Source: Dryas octopetala (lineage: Eukaryota; Streptophyta; Magnoliopsida; Rosales; Rosaceae). From it: DNA of 64,000 nt. Below the pieces are notes generated by a model. The model searched no databases and was not told where the DNA came from. It worked only from the letters and a program-made list of their open reading frames with translations. The stretch lies in contig OY992834.1 in assembly GCA_963921425.1 (NCBI GenBank), positions 23,077,923 through 23,141,922 of the forward strand, read 5' to 3'. How positions within the stretch are numbered: position 1 is the first letter of the stretch; each line of letters opens with the position of its first letter. Both the position numbers and the translations under genes were made by a program. Positions 35,851-47,420 of the stretch are shown here, piece after piece.

Positions 35851-38800
35851 TAGTGGCGGATCTACTAAGGGAGGCAGGGGGTTGGGCGAAACACGAAGCC
35901 TTAAACCACCTTTCTCAGCTGCTGGTAACCCCCCGAACCTCTGGATGGCTACCCCGCAAGCCCCTGGCCAAAACGACATCGTTTTAAGCTAGGCTTGTTT
36001 AATTTCTTTTTAAGTTTCCTGCTCAAAATGACGCCTTTTTGAGCCAGGAATTGAAACTAAAAAACGAAACAAAACTAGCATAGTTGAAGACAAACCCGAG
36101 CCCCCAATTCCCAAACATAAACTTCAAACCCCAAAATTTCTCAAAACCACCACCTAAGTCCCAACCCACCCCAATCCCCCACGGCCCCACCATCACATTT
36201 CGTCGCCGTCAGGCAACTGCCCACCGCCACCATCGGTCACCTACCCACCACCACATTTCTCAAGTTTCAATTTTCAAGTAAGTTTCAAACGCTAACTCCC
36301 AAATTCCCAATTCACCATAAATTCATAATATATGATGTTTTTTAATTAATTGATAAGATTATTGTGATAAAATTAGTGGTTTATTAATATTGATTTTATT
36401 ATTTATTGATATTTATTTGATTATTGGACTTTGGTTGATTGATTGATTATTGGAAATTGGTTGATTGGGTTGATTAATTAATTGAATAAATGGAAATATG
36501 GCATAGCATATTGAATTTTTGTTTTGATGAATTGACATGTGTAGAATTATGGAACGATATTTTAAGAGAAAATTTTCAACAGGTAGTTTGGATGATCCGA
36601 GTAGTTCAAGTTCGAGAGAAAGTGAGTTAGATGAGGTTTTGGATAATCTTCAGGCAGACCCTGGACTAAGAACTCAAATGGCGGATTATAGCCCTAATAT
36701 TTGAGATGTGATCCGAAGAGCATATCTACAAAAGAGACCTTGTCAACCTAGAGGTCATATGTTCCTACAAACTAATCAATCGAGAATTGATCTTCTCTTC
36801 ATTGCTCAATGGTTTGATGAGTTTAATTGGTTGGAGTATAGTAAATCTAAAGATGTCGCATTTTTCCTTTATTGCTATCTATTTAAATCCAATTTTGAAC
36901 AAGCGGGTAGAGACGTCTTTACTGGGGTAGACTTCAGGAATTGGAAGAAAGGGAGAGAAAGGTTGGCCAATTGGTAGTGTTCATAATCAATTTAGAGAAG
37001 CTGCTATGAATCTAATGAACCAAAAGTCACATATTGAAATAGTTGTGCAAAAACAGTCAGACCAAGCTCGTATGGCTTATCACATTTGCTTGAATGCATC
37101 AATCAACTGCACAAAGTTTTTGTTGCGACAAGGACTTTCTTTTCGTAGCCATGATTGATGAAAGTGCCAATTCAAGCAATAGGAGGAATTATTTGGAGCT
37201 CTTACAATTTCTTGCAGATCACGATGAGAAAGTTAAGGCCATTGTGTTGGAAAATGCTTCGGAAAATCTCAAGTTAATAGCTCATTCAATTCAAAAAGAT
37301 ATTGTCAAAGCATGTGCCTTGGAAACCATCAATGTCATCATGAGTGATATGAAAGATAGATGCTTTTATATAATGGTGTACGATTCATATGATGTTTCAA
37401 TAAAGGAGCAAATGGCGATGGTGTTACATTATTTGGACACAAAATGGCAGGTAATTGAAAGGTTTGTTGGGGTCTAACATGTGCCGACACCACTTCAAGT
37501 AAACTAAAGGAGGCCATTGACACATTCTTTTCTTTCGACAAATTGAGTTTTTTCAAGCTACGAGGACAAAGTTATGATGAAGCTAATAATATGAGAGGTG
37601 AGTTCAATGGCCTTAAAACAAAAATTTTGAGAGAAAAACCTTGTGCATTTTATGTTCATTACTTTGCTCATCAACTTCAACTAGGTCTTATTGCCGTGAC
37701 ATAGAAAAATATTGAAATTGCCAATTTTTTCACATTGGCTAATAGTGTGGTTAATATTGTTGGAGCATTATGTAAGCGTCGTGATGCACTTAGAGAGCAA
37801 CTCCAACAAAAGCTTATGGAAGAATTTGCAAATGGTTGTCTTGTAACGGGGCGATGTTTAAATCAAGAAACTAGTGTCAAACGTACCGGTGATACACGTT
37901 AGAACTCACATTATGATACATTGCTTAGCTTGATTTCCATGTTCTCATCCGTGGTGAAGGTGCTTGAATTGATTGTTGATGATCGCTATAAGGATAGTAT
38001 GGGTGAAGATAATAGGTTATTGGGAGAAATACAATCTTTTGAGTTTGTGTTTCACCTATTTGTTATGAGATCCATATTGGGAGTAACAAATGATTTGTCA
38101 CAAGCATTACAAAAGGAAGATCAAGAGATTGTGAATGCAATGACTTTGGTCAAAGCATGTAAGCAACAACTACGTACGCCACTTGAGGAATAATGAGTTT
38201 GATGTTTTGGTTGATCAAGTTTCTACTTTTTGTGTCAAACATCATATTGAGGTTCCTAACATGGATGACCCATACATGTAGCTCTAGGGAGATCATGACA
38301 CAATGCTCCAATAAAGACAAATCGTCATCATTATCGTGTAGAGCTCTTTGTTCATGTCATTGATGAGCAACTTATGGAATTAGATGATCGTTTCAATGAG
38401 GTAAATACTGAGTTGCTTATTTGTTTGGCATGTTTGAATTCAGATGATTCATTCGACAAAAGCTAGTTCGTCTTGCTCAATTTTATACTCAAGATTATTC
38501 GGACCAAGACCTATTGGCACTTGAAGATCAACTTGGCCTTTATATTCATTATATGTGTTCTAGTAGTGATTTTTCTCAATTGAAAAGGATTAGTAGTCTT
38601 GCAAAAAAGAAAATGGTGGAGAAAGGATTGCATCAAACATTTAATTATGTGTATTTTCTCATTACATTGACTGTGGTTTTTCCAGTTGCAACTGCTTTAG
38701 TGAAGATGACATTTTCTGCTATGAATGTTATTAAGGGTCCACTCTGCAACAGAATGAGAGATCAATGGTTGAGTGATAGCTTGATTGTTTACATTGAGAA

Positions 38801-39013
38801 TTTTTTTTTCTTGTATTGATAATGAAGCTATAATGCTACGTTTTCAAAATATGAAACCTCGTTTTGGACAATTGTAGCTTGTAATGCTGTTTTACCGTGA
38901 ATTATGAATAAAACTACTGTCGTTCAATTTTTCATTGTTATTGTCGTCCAAATTTTATTTTTTAACTTTTACACCATGACCCCCCCGGGTTAGGAATCCT
39001 AGATCCGCCATTG
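35851..39013 (+). mobile_element. hAT transposon, 3163 bp, inside the 5' LTR
   Basis: The left end TAGTGGCGGATCTA and the right end (inward) CAATGGCGGATCTA are terminal inverted repeats. The 8-bp TSD is CTTTCGCC at 35843-35850 and CTTTGGCC at 39014-39021, one mismatch; the intact 3' LTR shows the original site near 23744 as 'ctttggcc'. Removing element and one TSD restores the LTR. The transposase inside is broken (separate entry). By length and protein type it is a Tip100/ZMYM1-like hAT. Confidence 0.9.
36549..38819 (+). pseudogene. hAT transposase (ZMYM1/DUF4371 type), inactivated
   Basis: A transposase that cuts and pastes the surrounding element. It starts at ATG 36549 (MERYFKRKFSTG), which is usual for this family. 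An in-frame TGA at 36702-36704 stops it at codon 52. Homology continues through 36708-36977, containing the TTF-type zinc-finger wording (WFDEFNWLEYS, then FLYCYLF). Further fragments lie at 37094-37477, 37921-38193 and 38514-38819. The last carries the C-terminal hAT dimerisation region, with FPVATALVKMTFSAMN and the NRMRDQWLSDSLIVYIE end. Several stops and frame changes separate the pieces, so it cannot make an active enzyme. Confidence 0.85.
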
Positions 39014-39486
39014 CTTTGGCCTATAGGTGGTGTGGACTTTGGAATCGAACTCCGGATGAGCTTGCGCTCATCGTCAAATCTTTTTTTGATTTTTGAAGGT
39101 TGGGTGGGGTAAACTGCAAAAGATACTATGATGCTCAAGTCAATGTTTGTCTTAGTTGTTGTATGCTCAAAATGAATAGATTGCGTACCTTGCCAAATAA
39201 TTGAACTTCCATATTTATAGTCGCAGTTTCTTGAGAATTAAGCTTACGACGTGACATCCAAGTAACTTTCTTGCATATGTCTTCCATCTAGACGTTCACA
39301 CGGGATTACTTGCTTCTCACGCCTTCGTTCGTACTTCATTCATTAACGTGGTTAAACTACTGGGTTCTTATCAACATGATGGACTCTACCACAGGTTGGG
39401 TTTTTAATGATCGGTTCAGCCCCAATTGGGTTCATTTGATTGATTGGGTCACAAACTTAGGCCGTGAAATATTTTTCCCCAAGGAC

Positions 39487-40099
39487 CAAACCCGGTAGAA
39501 CAAAAACTATGATAGTTTTAATTGCATATGACAACAGTATATCAAGATATGAAGTAACTTTATAAATTTATAACATTCATGTGCAAATCATAATTATAAC
39601 AAATTTATAACTTTATAAGAGATCAGTCTTCTCCCCTTGTTGATACCCTTCTATTATTACTCACTCACAAATAAAAAAGGCATTTTATCACTTAATCAGA
39701 ATAAAAATAGCATGCTACATACATCGATCTACACAAGATGATACAAGTAACTGCTACGGCAGCTGAAATTTAGAGCACCGCACAGACAAACGTTTTTAAA
39801 CCCCCACATTGTACATTTTGCTGATTGATATTTCCAACCATCCAATATTAAAGGCTTCCAATTATACTGATGATCTTGTGAACTCCACATGGAAAACCTC
39901 ATTTGAAATATGCAAATGCAAAATGTGGATGGATCCAAATATCTAGGGCCTGCGCATCTTGTTATATTGATAGAAAGCATTGGAACTCTGACAAAACTCT
40001 TCTGGAATGAAGTTCAATGAAGTGCCTCTTTTCCCAGTTTGCATGAACCTCGTACTGATTAGGACTTGTACTGTTATCTTCAATAATGTACATGAAGCA
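39487..40099. other. gap between the gypsy element and the SirB1-like gene 3' end
   Basis: It presumably carries the 3' untranslated region of the minus-strand gene that ends at 40100. The 83- and 72-codon frames here are not supported by any motif. Confidence 0.45.
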
Positions 40100-43000
40100 C
40101 TACCATGGTTCAGAGTTGTTACCAAGAAAGTTTCTAACATATGAGGGCCTACTCCAACCATCCTCCATCAAAATTAGGTTAAGGCGTATCCTCAATTTCT
40201 CCACGGCTTCTTCCTCCAGATCAATTAATGAATCAGATGATCGCCTCCGTAGTGAACGACTCTGCAATATTCAAATAAAATCATTTATTTATAAATGTGC
40301 TATAGAAGTCACATGTTATCACACATATATAGAGAGAGAACTAACCTTTGTCTCCAGATACAACTTTAAATATTCAAGTGATTGTTCATAAAATCCACAA
40401 TGGTATAGAAGAATGCTGTAATCTCTCAGTTCCTTTGGATCAGCTTCCAGGAGAATAAGACGTTCACAAGCTGTGACAATGGGAACAATTTTCAGATAAA
40501 TATATGGATATGATCTTTTTCTTTAGGGAGAGTATGTGGACATTCCCAATGGAAATTCGTGGGAGGTGGATGCACAGTTTTGTTGAAAAATGGAGGAAAA
40601 AGCATAATGGATATTTGAATTCCTACTCGGCAATATCCCTTTTTGTTAGGCCTTGAGATCTTGAGGTGTGAAAGTCATGTTGAGGCACAAAACAATTTGC
40701 CAAGAAATACTCCCCATTGAGTGGGCCGTCAAATTATGGAATCAAACAGTGAAATGGCAGCACTTATGAGTACATACTATATCTTTCCAACCAAAAACAA
40801 ATAAGTCTCATTTATACATACCACAAAACCCAAAAAGAAACTAGAGCCTTCTTTCTTTTTATTATTTTTGCAAGTTTTGATTCCTAAAGTCTCTCTCGTG
40901 TCTGGAACAAGATTCTCTCTCATAATCCGACAAAAATCTTATGATAATATTACAGCACTATCAGCAAAATAACTTGCGTATTGTCTCAGGGGCCACACAC
41001 TCAATGCAGCAAAGGCTTTTCTGGCCCTTAAAATTCTTTGTTTACAAGAAAAAGAAATGTGCAGCATAACATGATGTGACCATTTGAACTCATTTTCTCT
41101 TCCTATAAAACCCAAAAACATCCAAACTTATTACAGCCCCATGAATTAAGAGAAAACTATTAAAAGGTCAATACAGATGACAGATTCCAAATTTCAAATT
41201 CAAATTCTACCCGATAAAAATTCACCAGGACGCCCCCCGCCCCCCTAAATTCAGAGTGGAGATGCCACAAGCCTTTACATGAAAAGTAACCCACAAATAA
41301 TACTTGCCACAATAGTGCTTTCTCTTGCGATAAACCTATTAACCCTAGAAGCACCCAAAGTTAGTTGTAAAACTGCTATTCAATGATGATAAAGCATAAA
41401 ACTCAAAATGCCTAATTGGAAAGGACCCTGCACTGCACAAAGCAGAGCAGAGGTTGTGCAAAACTTAAGATCAACAGTGCTACATGAAAACATGCAGACC
41501 AGAAAATGCAACTATGATTGTCCTAATACATTCCAGGTCACATCTCATGTTGCTATCAGTTCAACAACATCAAGAAAAATAATATATTGAATGTCAAACT
41601 ATCTTCTTGACACAAGGAATAAATGAGCTGCATTGAATACGCACCAGATAATGCACGCCTCATATCCCCAAAATGTACACTAGTCCAAACACCACGATCT
41701 AGCCTATGTTGAGCAGCCTTGGCAGATGCAAGCTGAAAGCCACTGGAAAAGACAAAGTATCCACATATCATCATATATATAAATATATGTGTGTGTATAT
41801 ACGGAAATGCTCTGTAGAACTCAAAAGTATATAAAACCTTATATTAATTTAAGTAAATATTACATTCCTATTAGACTGAAATACCTGTCTTCTTTAATGT
41901 TTGATCTATCAATGAAGTTAGCAGCATGTGCTGCCCTCAAGAATAAATTCCCTGGTTGATCATGCTGAAATGGCCAGAAAGCGTCCTTCAAATTTCTTAA
42001 AATCTGCACATACAGTAAACTATGAAACCAAATTAAGCTAAGATCACTATTATATATAATTATTCTCTAATAAAGTCAGGATCTATTTCTCATCTGTTCG
42101 ATCAGATTTTCAAAATGCATTGTAATGTATCCCACTTGTCCATATTTGACCTTACGGCTGGGACATGATTTTTACTATTATAAACCCAGAAGGAGAGAGT
42201 TTTTGTGTTACAGGCTCACCAAAATTGAGTTTACCTAAAATACCCTTTCTTAAACAAAACTATTAAAAAGAATAAACTTTCTTTAAAGAGGTTAAAACAG
42301 TAAAAAGTTATTTAAATAAAATTAAAAATAACTAATTCAGCCACTAACTACAGTTTAAGCTTTTACCCACTATTCCCTCTCTCACCATGTTCCTTTCTCT
42401 CTTTTAATGTCTCTCCATTTATTAATCAATTATTATTTTATTTAGAAAGGCCTATTTACACACGCTATCGTCTAAATTTATAAAGCAAACTCCCCTATTA
42501 GGTAAAATTTTCATAAACTCCAAAAATACCCTCCTACTAAAAGAAATGCTACAGTAAAATAATTTAATAAAGTAAGGACAAAACAGTAAAAACTAATTTA
42601 ACAAAATTTAAATAAAATAAATCAAAGCACTAACCCACTACACACACACACACACACACTCTCTCTCTCTCTCTCTCTCTCATTATCAAACCACACGTTA
42701 TAATAGAAGCCCAAGGAGAAAAAATTAACTAAACAATATTTATATTATTACAAATAGATAAGTTAGAGATTATGGCATAAAAAGCTCAGTTATCCATCTA
42801 TCTATCTGTTAGTGTTTTAGAAAAAAAATATTAAATCAATAATTTAAGAAAAATAAAATATTATTGTGAGTTAACATTAAACAAAAAAGTTGCGTTTTTA
42901 TGGTGAGAAAGCCAATTGATGCGCACGGAGCGCGTGTCAAGGGGCTAGTATAGAATAATAGTATAATACAAAGGTAAAAAATCACATGTGGCATGATAAC

Positions 43001-45583
43001 ATAAGTTACCTCCACCAAAAGGGCTTGTGATGTCAATATGTGTGCATGATCAGATTCCTTGCTTTTCTGTTTATGATAACCTCTGGGAAGACTATCAAGA
43101 TCGTGAGGAAAGTATATCTCCACATCAAAATCCAAAAAGCCCCATAAGCGAAGCATTTTCAGAATTTCTGAGTATATTAGTGAAAGCATTGCAGTTGATC
43201 CTGAACGATGTGTCAAAACCTGTTTGCAACATCAACATAAAACTCCTAAAAATAATGCCCATATTGTAGTGTTCTCTCAGAAACAAGCTTGAAATAAAAA
43301 AGATGTAAGGCAGACTTCAATACCGAGTGGAGATATAGTGCTCGTGGTTCGGAGTGATGCCTTGTATTGGTTCTTCGGAAACCCTGAAGAGAGGAAAAAA
43401 GGTCACCAAAAGGAAAGAATTCTGCAGCAAGGAGCAAAGTCAATGAGATACATATATTCCATTTCTTTTTTCTTTTTTAGAAGAAGTCACATGAATTTCA
43501 ATTGACAAAATAATTGTTCCCAAAATGAAGTTTATCTCAGTTTCTCCATTCCGAATTCCTTCAACATTATAATATATAAGTTTGGCAGTTTTGCAACACC
43601 AAAGCTCCCTAACAAGCTTAAATTGCTTAGTTAATCACTATGCGATTTATATTCTCCTGATAAACCCCCCCCCCTCCCAAAAAACCAACAGAAATTGTTC
43701 ATCATAGCATGGAGACACACTTAATTGCAGGTAATATATATACTTGTCAAAGTAGCTCATAAAGATAAAATGCACCACCACCCCTCATATATTTTTCTTT
43801 ATTTAATAGCTTTGAGTCAACTAAACAAGAATTCTAGTCCAACTTTATGAAAACAAAAAATCTTGCAAGAAATATACCTTGTTTACGTACAGATACTTTT
43901 CCAAACTCTCCAACAATTTCTCAGGCGACGATCTAAATGTAGAGTTGTAGTGAGAACAATAGTCCATGGAAAGATCATCAAATCTATTGATAAAAGCATC
44001 CACAGGAAGAGGAACCGACGAATGTGACACAAGGGAGTCATCCTCTGCTGCAATATAAAGAGCTGTTTTCCCCAAATCAACACATCTATTGATGCTAATG
44101 CTGGTTTGTCTCTCTATATCAGACAGTTGCCGAATTTGTGAACAGAATCCCTCCCTAGCCTCCTGGTTGTTTATCAATTATATATTAATCAAAATCACCA
44201 AAATAAGTCAACCCTATTGCATAATTAATACATTGTAACAAAGTACAAAATTCCACCGAAAAAAAGTGCATCGAGGAATTGATATAAGAGAAAAATTAAT
44301 CCATTACAAGAACAAATTATGAAAGTGATAGTTGTATTTGTTTCAGCCTAAGGTGGGGGAAAATACATTTCATGTACAAAGTAATTTTCTGGGTGTTTGG
44401 TACGATGCAAAATAGACAATTTTACGTTAAAGTGAGAAAACCAGAAAAGTAAGGGAAAACAGCAACTTTCCCAAAAATTTAAGGTAGGTCACTTCTTTTT
44501 CCAACTGAAAACACTTGATATACATTTTAAAAACTTATTTTTCAAGAAAAATATTTAGATAAATATCACTTTAAAGAACAATTATAAAAGTAGGCTTCTC
44601 ACATCACCTACAACATACGACGTATGTGAAATTGGTACCCTCAAGTCTCAACCTGTCTCCCACTCCCTTTAGCTGTTCTTATTCTTTCTATCTCTTAAAA
44701 ATATAATGTAAATTGCTTTTTACTTTTTACACGACTTCAATTTTACCCTTCTTGCATCTATAGCAAAACCTAAAGAAACTTTTGTTTTGCCCTTCACTTT
44801 TATTTTTCCTTTTTAGCTCCAAATGCTCAACCATCTAACAGCCATAAAAACTTACACATGGAAAGAATTATGATCAACATGAGTTGTGGAAAACACGTTT
44901 CAAGAAATTGCTTGAAAGATTGGAGAAGTTGTTGCAATCAAAGACTATAATAAGAACATTATAATTAACATTCTTTATGAAGAAATAATGAACACAGATA
45001 TGAAGCTCAGCCAACCAACCAAATACATGAAAGTAAAATTTGTTGTTTTCTAAACCATTTTCCAGGTCACATCCAAAAAAAGGAAATTGAGTAGAAAAAT
45101 ATATGGAGCTATTAGACTAAACAAATTAGTAACAAAAAAGATTATTAAAGTAATAAATAAAAACTACACCAAGCTGATCAAAGTTTATTCATTCCATCAA
45201 AAAAAGAAAAAGACCCAATTTTATTTCTCAGGAAAAAGAAATGTAATTTTTGTTTTTAGAAAAAAAAAAAGGAAGAACAATTACTGGTACCGAACATTGA
45301 AATTGAAATACAAAAATGGTGTGAGGAGGTGAATAGGAAGCGAAATTACTCTGGCGTGGGTGGTGAGGGTTCCAGAAGAATCGAGAGCATCGTGAAGCAC
45401 GAATTTGAAGTCACTGCCAAGGTCGGACTGCGCACGGCATAGCAGGCGAAGAGGAGGACGGCATGATTGGTATTTTGAGAATTTGGAAGAAGTGGAGGAG
45501 GAGGAGGTCGTTGTTGGTGTTGTTGGGGTTGTGAGCAGAGAGTTCCTCAGAGCCCATGGAGAAGAAGCACCGAACCAATTCAT
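40100..45583 (-). CDS. SirB1/transglutaminase-like domain protein with TPR-like C-terminus, probably plastid
   Basis: Eight minus-strand exons with GT-AG borders join in frame to 430 aa: 45583-45350, 44162-43878, 43383-43324, 43219-43010, 42003-41885, 41742-41645, 40470-40346, 40261-40100. Residues 1-55 are rich in Ser/Thr/Pro and basic residues and lack acidic ones until after the segment PPLRLLCRAQ, as in a chloroplast transit peptide. The middle (about 110-260) carries the SirB1-type transglutaminase-like core, with ALYLHSVLTHRSGSTAMLSL matching the bacterial 'RxGxPxxLxxLY' region. The C-terminal third (about 325-380) matches the TPR-like tail of the same proteins (LILLEADPKELRDYSILLYH ... 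YLKLYLETK). The biochemical role is unknown; bacterial SirB1 proteins are poorly defined. Intron 4 contains a Helitron-like element, and a large Helitron ends about 290 bp upstream of the start codon. Exon structure is firm; function is not. Confidence 0.9.
42169..42948 (+). mobile_element. non-autonomous Helitron-like element in intron 4
   Basis: The 3' end shows a short GC-rich hairpin (GCGCACGGAGCGCGTG, about 42921-42936), then TCAAGGGG, then CTAG at 42945-42948 followed by T, the classical Helitron terminus. The 5' side near 42169 has 'tttttactattataaaccc', similar to starts of small plant Helitrons, but the expected leading TC is not clear. No ORF. An AC/TC microsatellite lies inside. 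Confidence 0.55.
42641..42680. repeat. (AC)n(TC)n compound microsatellite
   Basis: About 10 AC units followed by about 10 TC units, inside the Helitron-like element in intron 4 of the SirB1-like gene. Confidence 0.9.
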
Positions 45584-45874
45584 CGTTTATCGTTTACCGT
45601 TGTTTCACAAAAACACAGAGCGAGTAAGATTTATTATTTTCAGGCCAAATGGAAAAGAAGATGAAAATAAGATTTATCATTTTATCATTATTTATGTGAT
45701 GGAATCATGGAGATATCTGTCTGGTTTGGACCGTTGTGTCTGTTTTCTCCCAACTTATTTTATTGTTTTCTCTTAACTTTATTTTCTCTTAGCCATTGAA
45801 CATTTGAACTCATCTGCACTCCTTCAACTTTTTTTAATTATTTCATTTTTATTTTATCATTTCAATTATCAAAA
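45584..45874. other. 5' flank of the SirB1-like gene
   Basis: About 290 bp between the start codon and the nearest recognisable transposon end. This is all that remains of gene-proximal promoter before the Helitron. No specific element is assigned. Confidence 0.5.
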
Positions 45875-46148
45875 CTAGCCTATCTGCACTCGCAAGAGCC
45901 AATGCGATGATGTTTTTTTGTTTTTAGTGTGAGTGTTTCAGTTTTTTTAGATTAACCTTAAACTTTTATACATACACCGTTGATTTGTTACAACAGTTGT
46001 TGTTATGAGTCTAAGTATCGCATTCATCTCAAGTAATACATGCGAGAGGCCGGCTTTTCCCTTCTGACCAAATTGTCGTTGCACTTTATAGTAAATGTTG
46101 TCACTTTTTGAGGCAATGATTAACTGAGAATGCAATTACTAAATTTAT

Positions 46149-46441
46149 TCAAATAATTCTCAAAATATATGTGCAAATGAGCAATAAAGTTGTTGGAAAA
46201 ACCACCTTAATTCATATGATTAGATTGCTTATGAGAGACACGTTATACGTTATCGGGTTGAAGCAAAACTTCTTTGTACACCACATTTCTGGTAAAAATG
46301 TCACTTTCACGGGCTATTGAGCCTTTTTTTACTTGAACCTAGCCTAGTTGTTGACCATGAAACCCCTCTCGATAAAGCCACATATAACTACTCATGACTG
46401 AAAACATGATCTGGAAGATAAATACCTACGTATGGTATTGT
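46149..46441. repeat. 293-bp direct repeat, copy A (with 47128-47420)
   Basis: Same length and orientation as 47128-47420, with about ten substitutions by eye and no indels. The shared sequence includes the end of the Helitron helicase (IYLPDHVFSHE on the minus strand) and its 3' flank. The two copies bracket 686 bp of unrelated sequence. Confidence 0.92.
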
Positions 46442-47127
46442 GATGCAAGACAAGAACAAAGGCTGCTGTCTAGCAATAGTTTTAGGGCAAAAAAAACCAC
46501 TGTAGAGAATACTTCCAGCAACAAACAATAGGAAAAGAAGAGAATAAACTATATTATTAAAGTTGTTATCAAAGTTGGAACGTAGATAAATGAGTTCTAG
46601 GGTTAGGAACCCAAAAGAAGCTCTCAAATCTGAATTATCAGAAAAATATAATGCATAAAAAACTATCTATTACAACCTAAGCCTTAAGCTTATATAGGGA
46701 AAACATAAACCTAAGATAATTAGGAAAGCATAAACCTAAACTAACTAGGAAAACATAAAGGCAAATTCTTATTAATTAAGATCTAATAATAAAAAAACTA
46801 GACTCCTAAATTCCTAATCAATCTAGGAAATTATTTTGGAAACCCTAGCAGATGCTCCTGCATCAACTCCACCGGGTTGGAAAGAACTCGACTCTGGCGA
46901 GAGTCTTCACAACTTCAGTATATATCTCTGGGTCAATTCTTTTCAACTCTTCTTCAGCAATCCATGTACTTTCACTAGCATGTTTTCCCAACCATTTGAC
47001 CAAGAATCGCTGATACTGGTTACCTCTCCTTGATTTCACCTCTTTGACGTCTAAAACATCTTCAATAACATTGGGTTGTGCTTTTGGAAGTTGTTGTATT
47101 TGTGCCTCTGTGGAAACTGGTTCCCCA
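46442..47127 (-). pseudogene. chromodomain (chromovirus) retrotransposon fragment
   Basis: On the minus strand from about 47127 to 46850 the reading is the C-terminal chromodomain of a Ty3/gypsy integrase: VLDVKEVKSRRGNQYQRFLVKW, cut here as VLDVKEVKS and then YQRFLVKWLGKH, followed by STWIAEEEL. Chromodomains tether integration to marked chromatin. Downstream (46840-46442) is AT-rich sequence with repeated 'aggaaaacataaa' words that looks like the following 3' region or LTR of the same element. The reverse transcriptase and integrase core are absent. It sits exactly between the two 293-bp repeat copies. Confidence 0.75.
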
Positions 47128-47420
47128 TCAAATAATTCTCAAAATATATGTGCAAATGAGCAATAAAGTTGTAGGGAAAACCACCTTAATCCATATGATT
47201 AGGTTGCTTATGAGAGACACGTTATACGTTATCGGGTTGGAGCAAAACTTCTTTGTACACCACATTTCTGGTAAAAATGCCACTTTCACCGGCTATTGAG
47301 CCTTTTATTACTTGAACCTAGCCTAGTTGTTGACCATGAAACCCCTCTCGATAAAGCCACATATAACTACTCATGACTGAAAACATGATCTGGAAGATAA
47401 ATACCTACGTGTGGTATTGT
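47128..47420. repeat. 293-bp direct repeat, copy B
   Basis: Partner of 46149-46441. This copy is continuous with the helicase coding frame (47912-47367) and so is probably the original position. Confidence 0.92.

Larger units (their letters stand above)
23713..39481 (-). mobile_element. Ty3/gypsy LTR retrotransposon, Tat/Retand type, with nested insertions
   Basis: Two related LTRs bound the element, and a perfect 5-bp TSD, AGGAC, lies outside both (23708-23712 and 39482-39486). The coding strand is minus: 5' LTR at the right, then a primer-binding site and gag (35644 downward), integrase (32662-31587), an opposite-strand ORF, a polypurine tract, and the 3' LTR at the left. The present span of 15.8 kb includes three later insertions. 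Most of gag, protease, reverse transcriptase and RNase H is missing, replaced by the segment 32900-35376, and all ORFs are broken, so it is not autonomous. The Tat/Retand assignment rests on the integrase wording and the extra ORF. Confidence 0.88.
35813..39481 (-). repeat. 5' LTR of the Tat-type element, split by a hAT insertion
   Basis: The LTR consists of 39481-39022 and 35850-35813 once the hAT element and one TSD copy are removed, about 498 bp, matching the 3' LTR at 23713-24218. Ends on the coding strand are TGGGG ... CCAACA. The two LTRs differ at scattered positions, so the insertion is not very recent. Confidence 0.85.
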
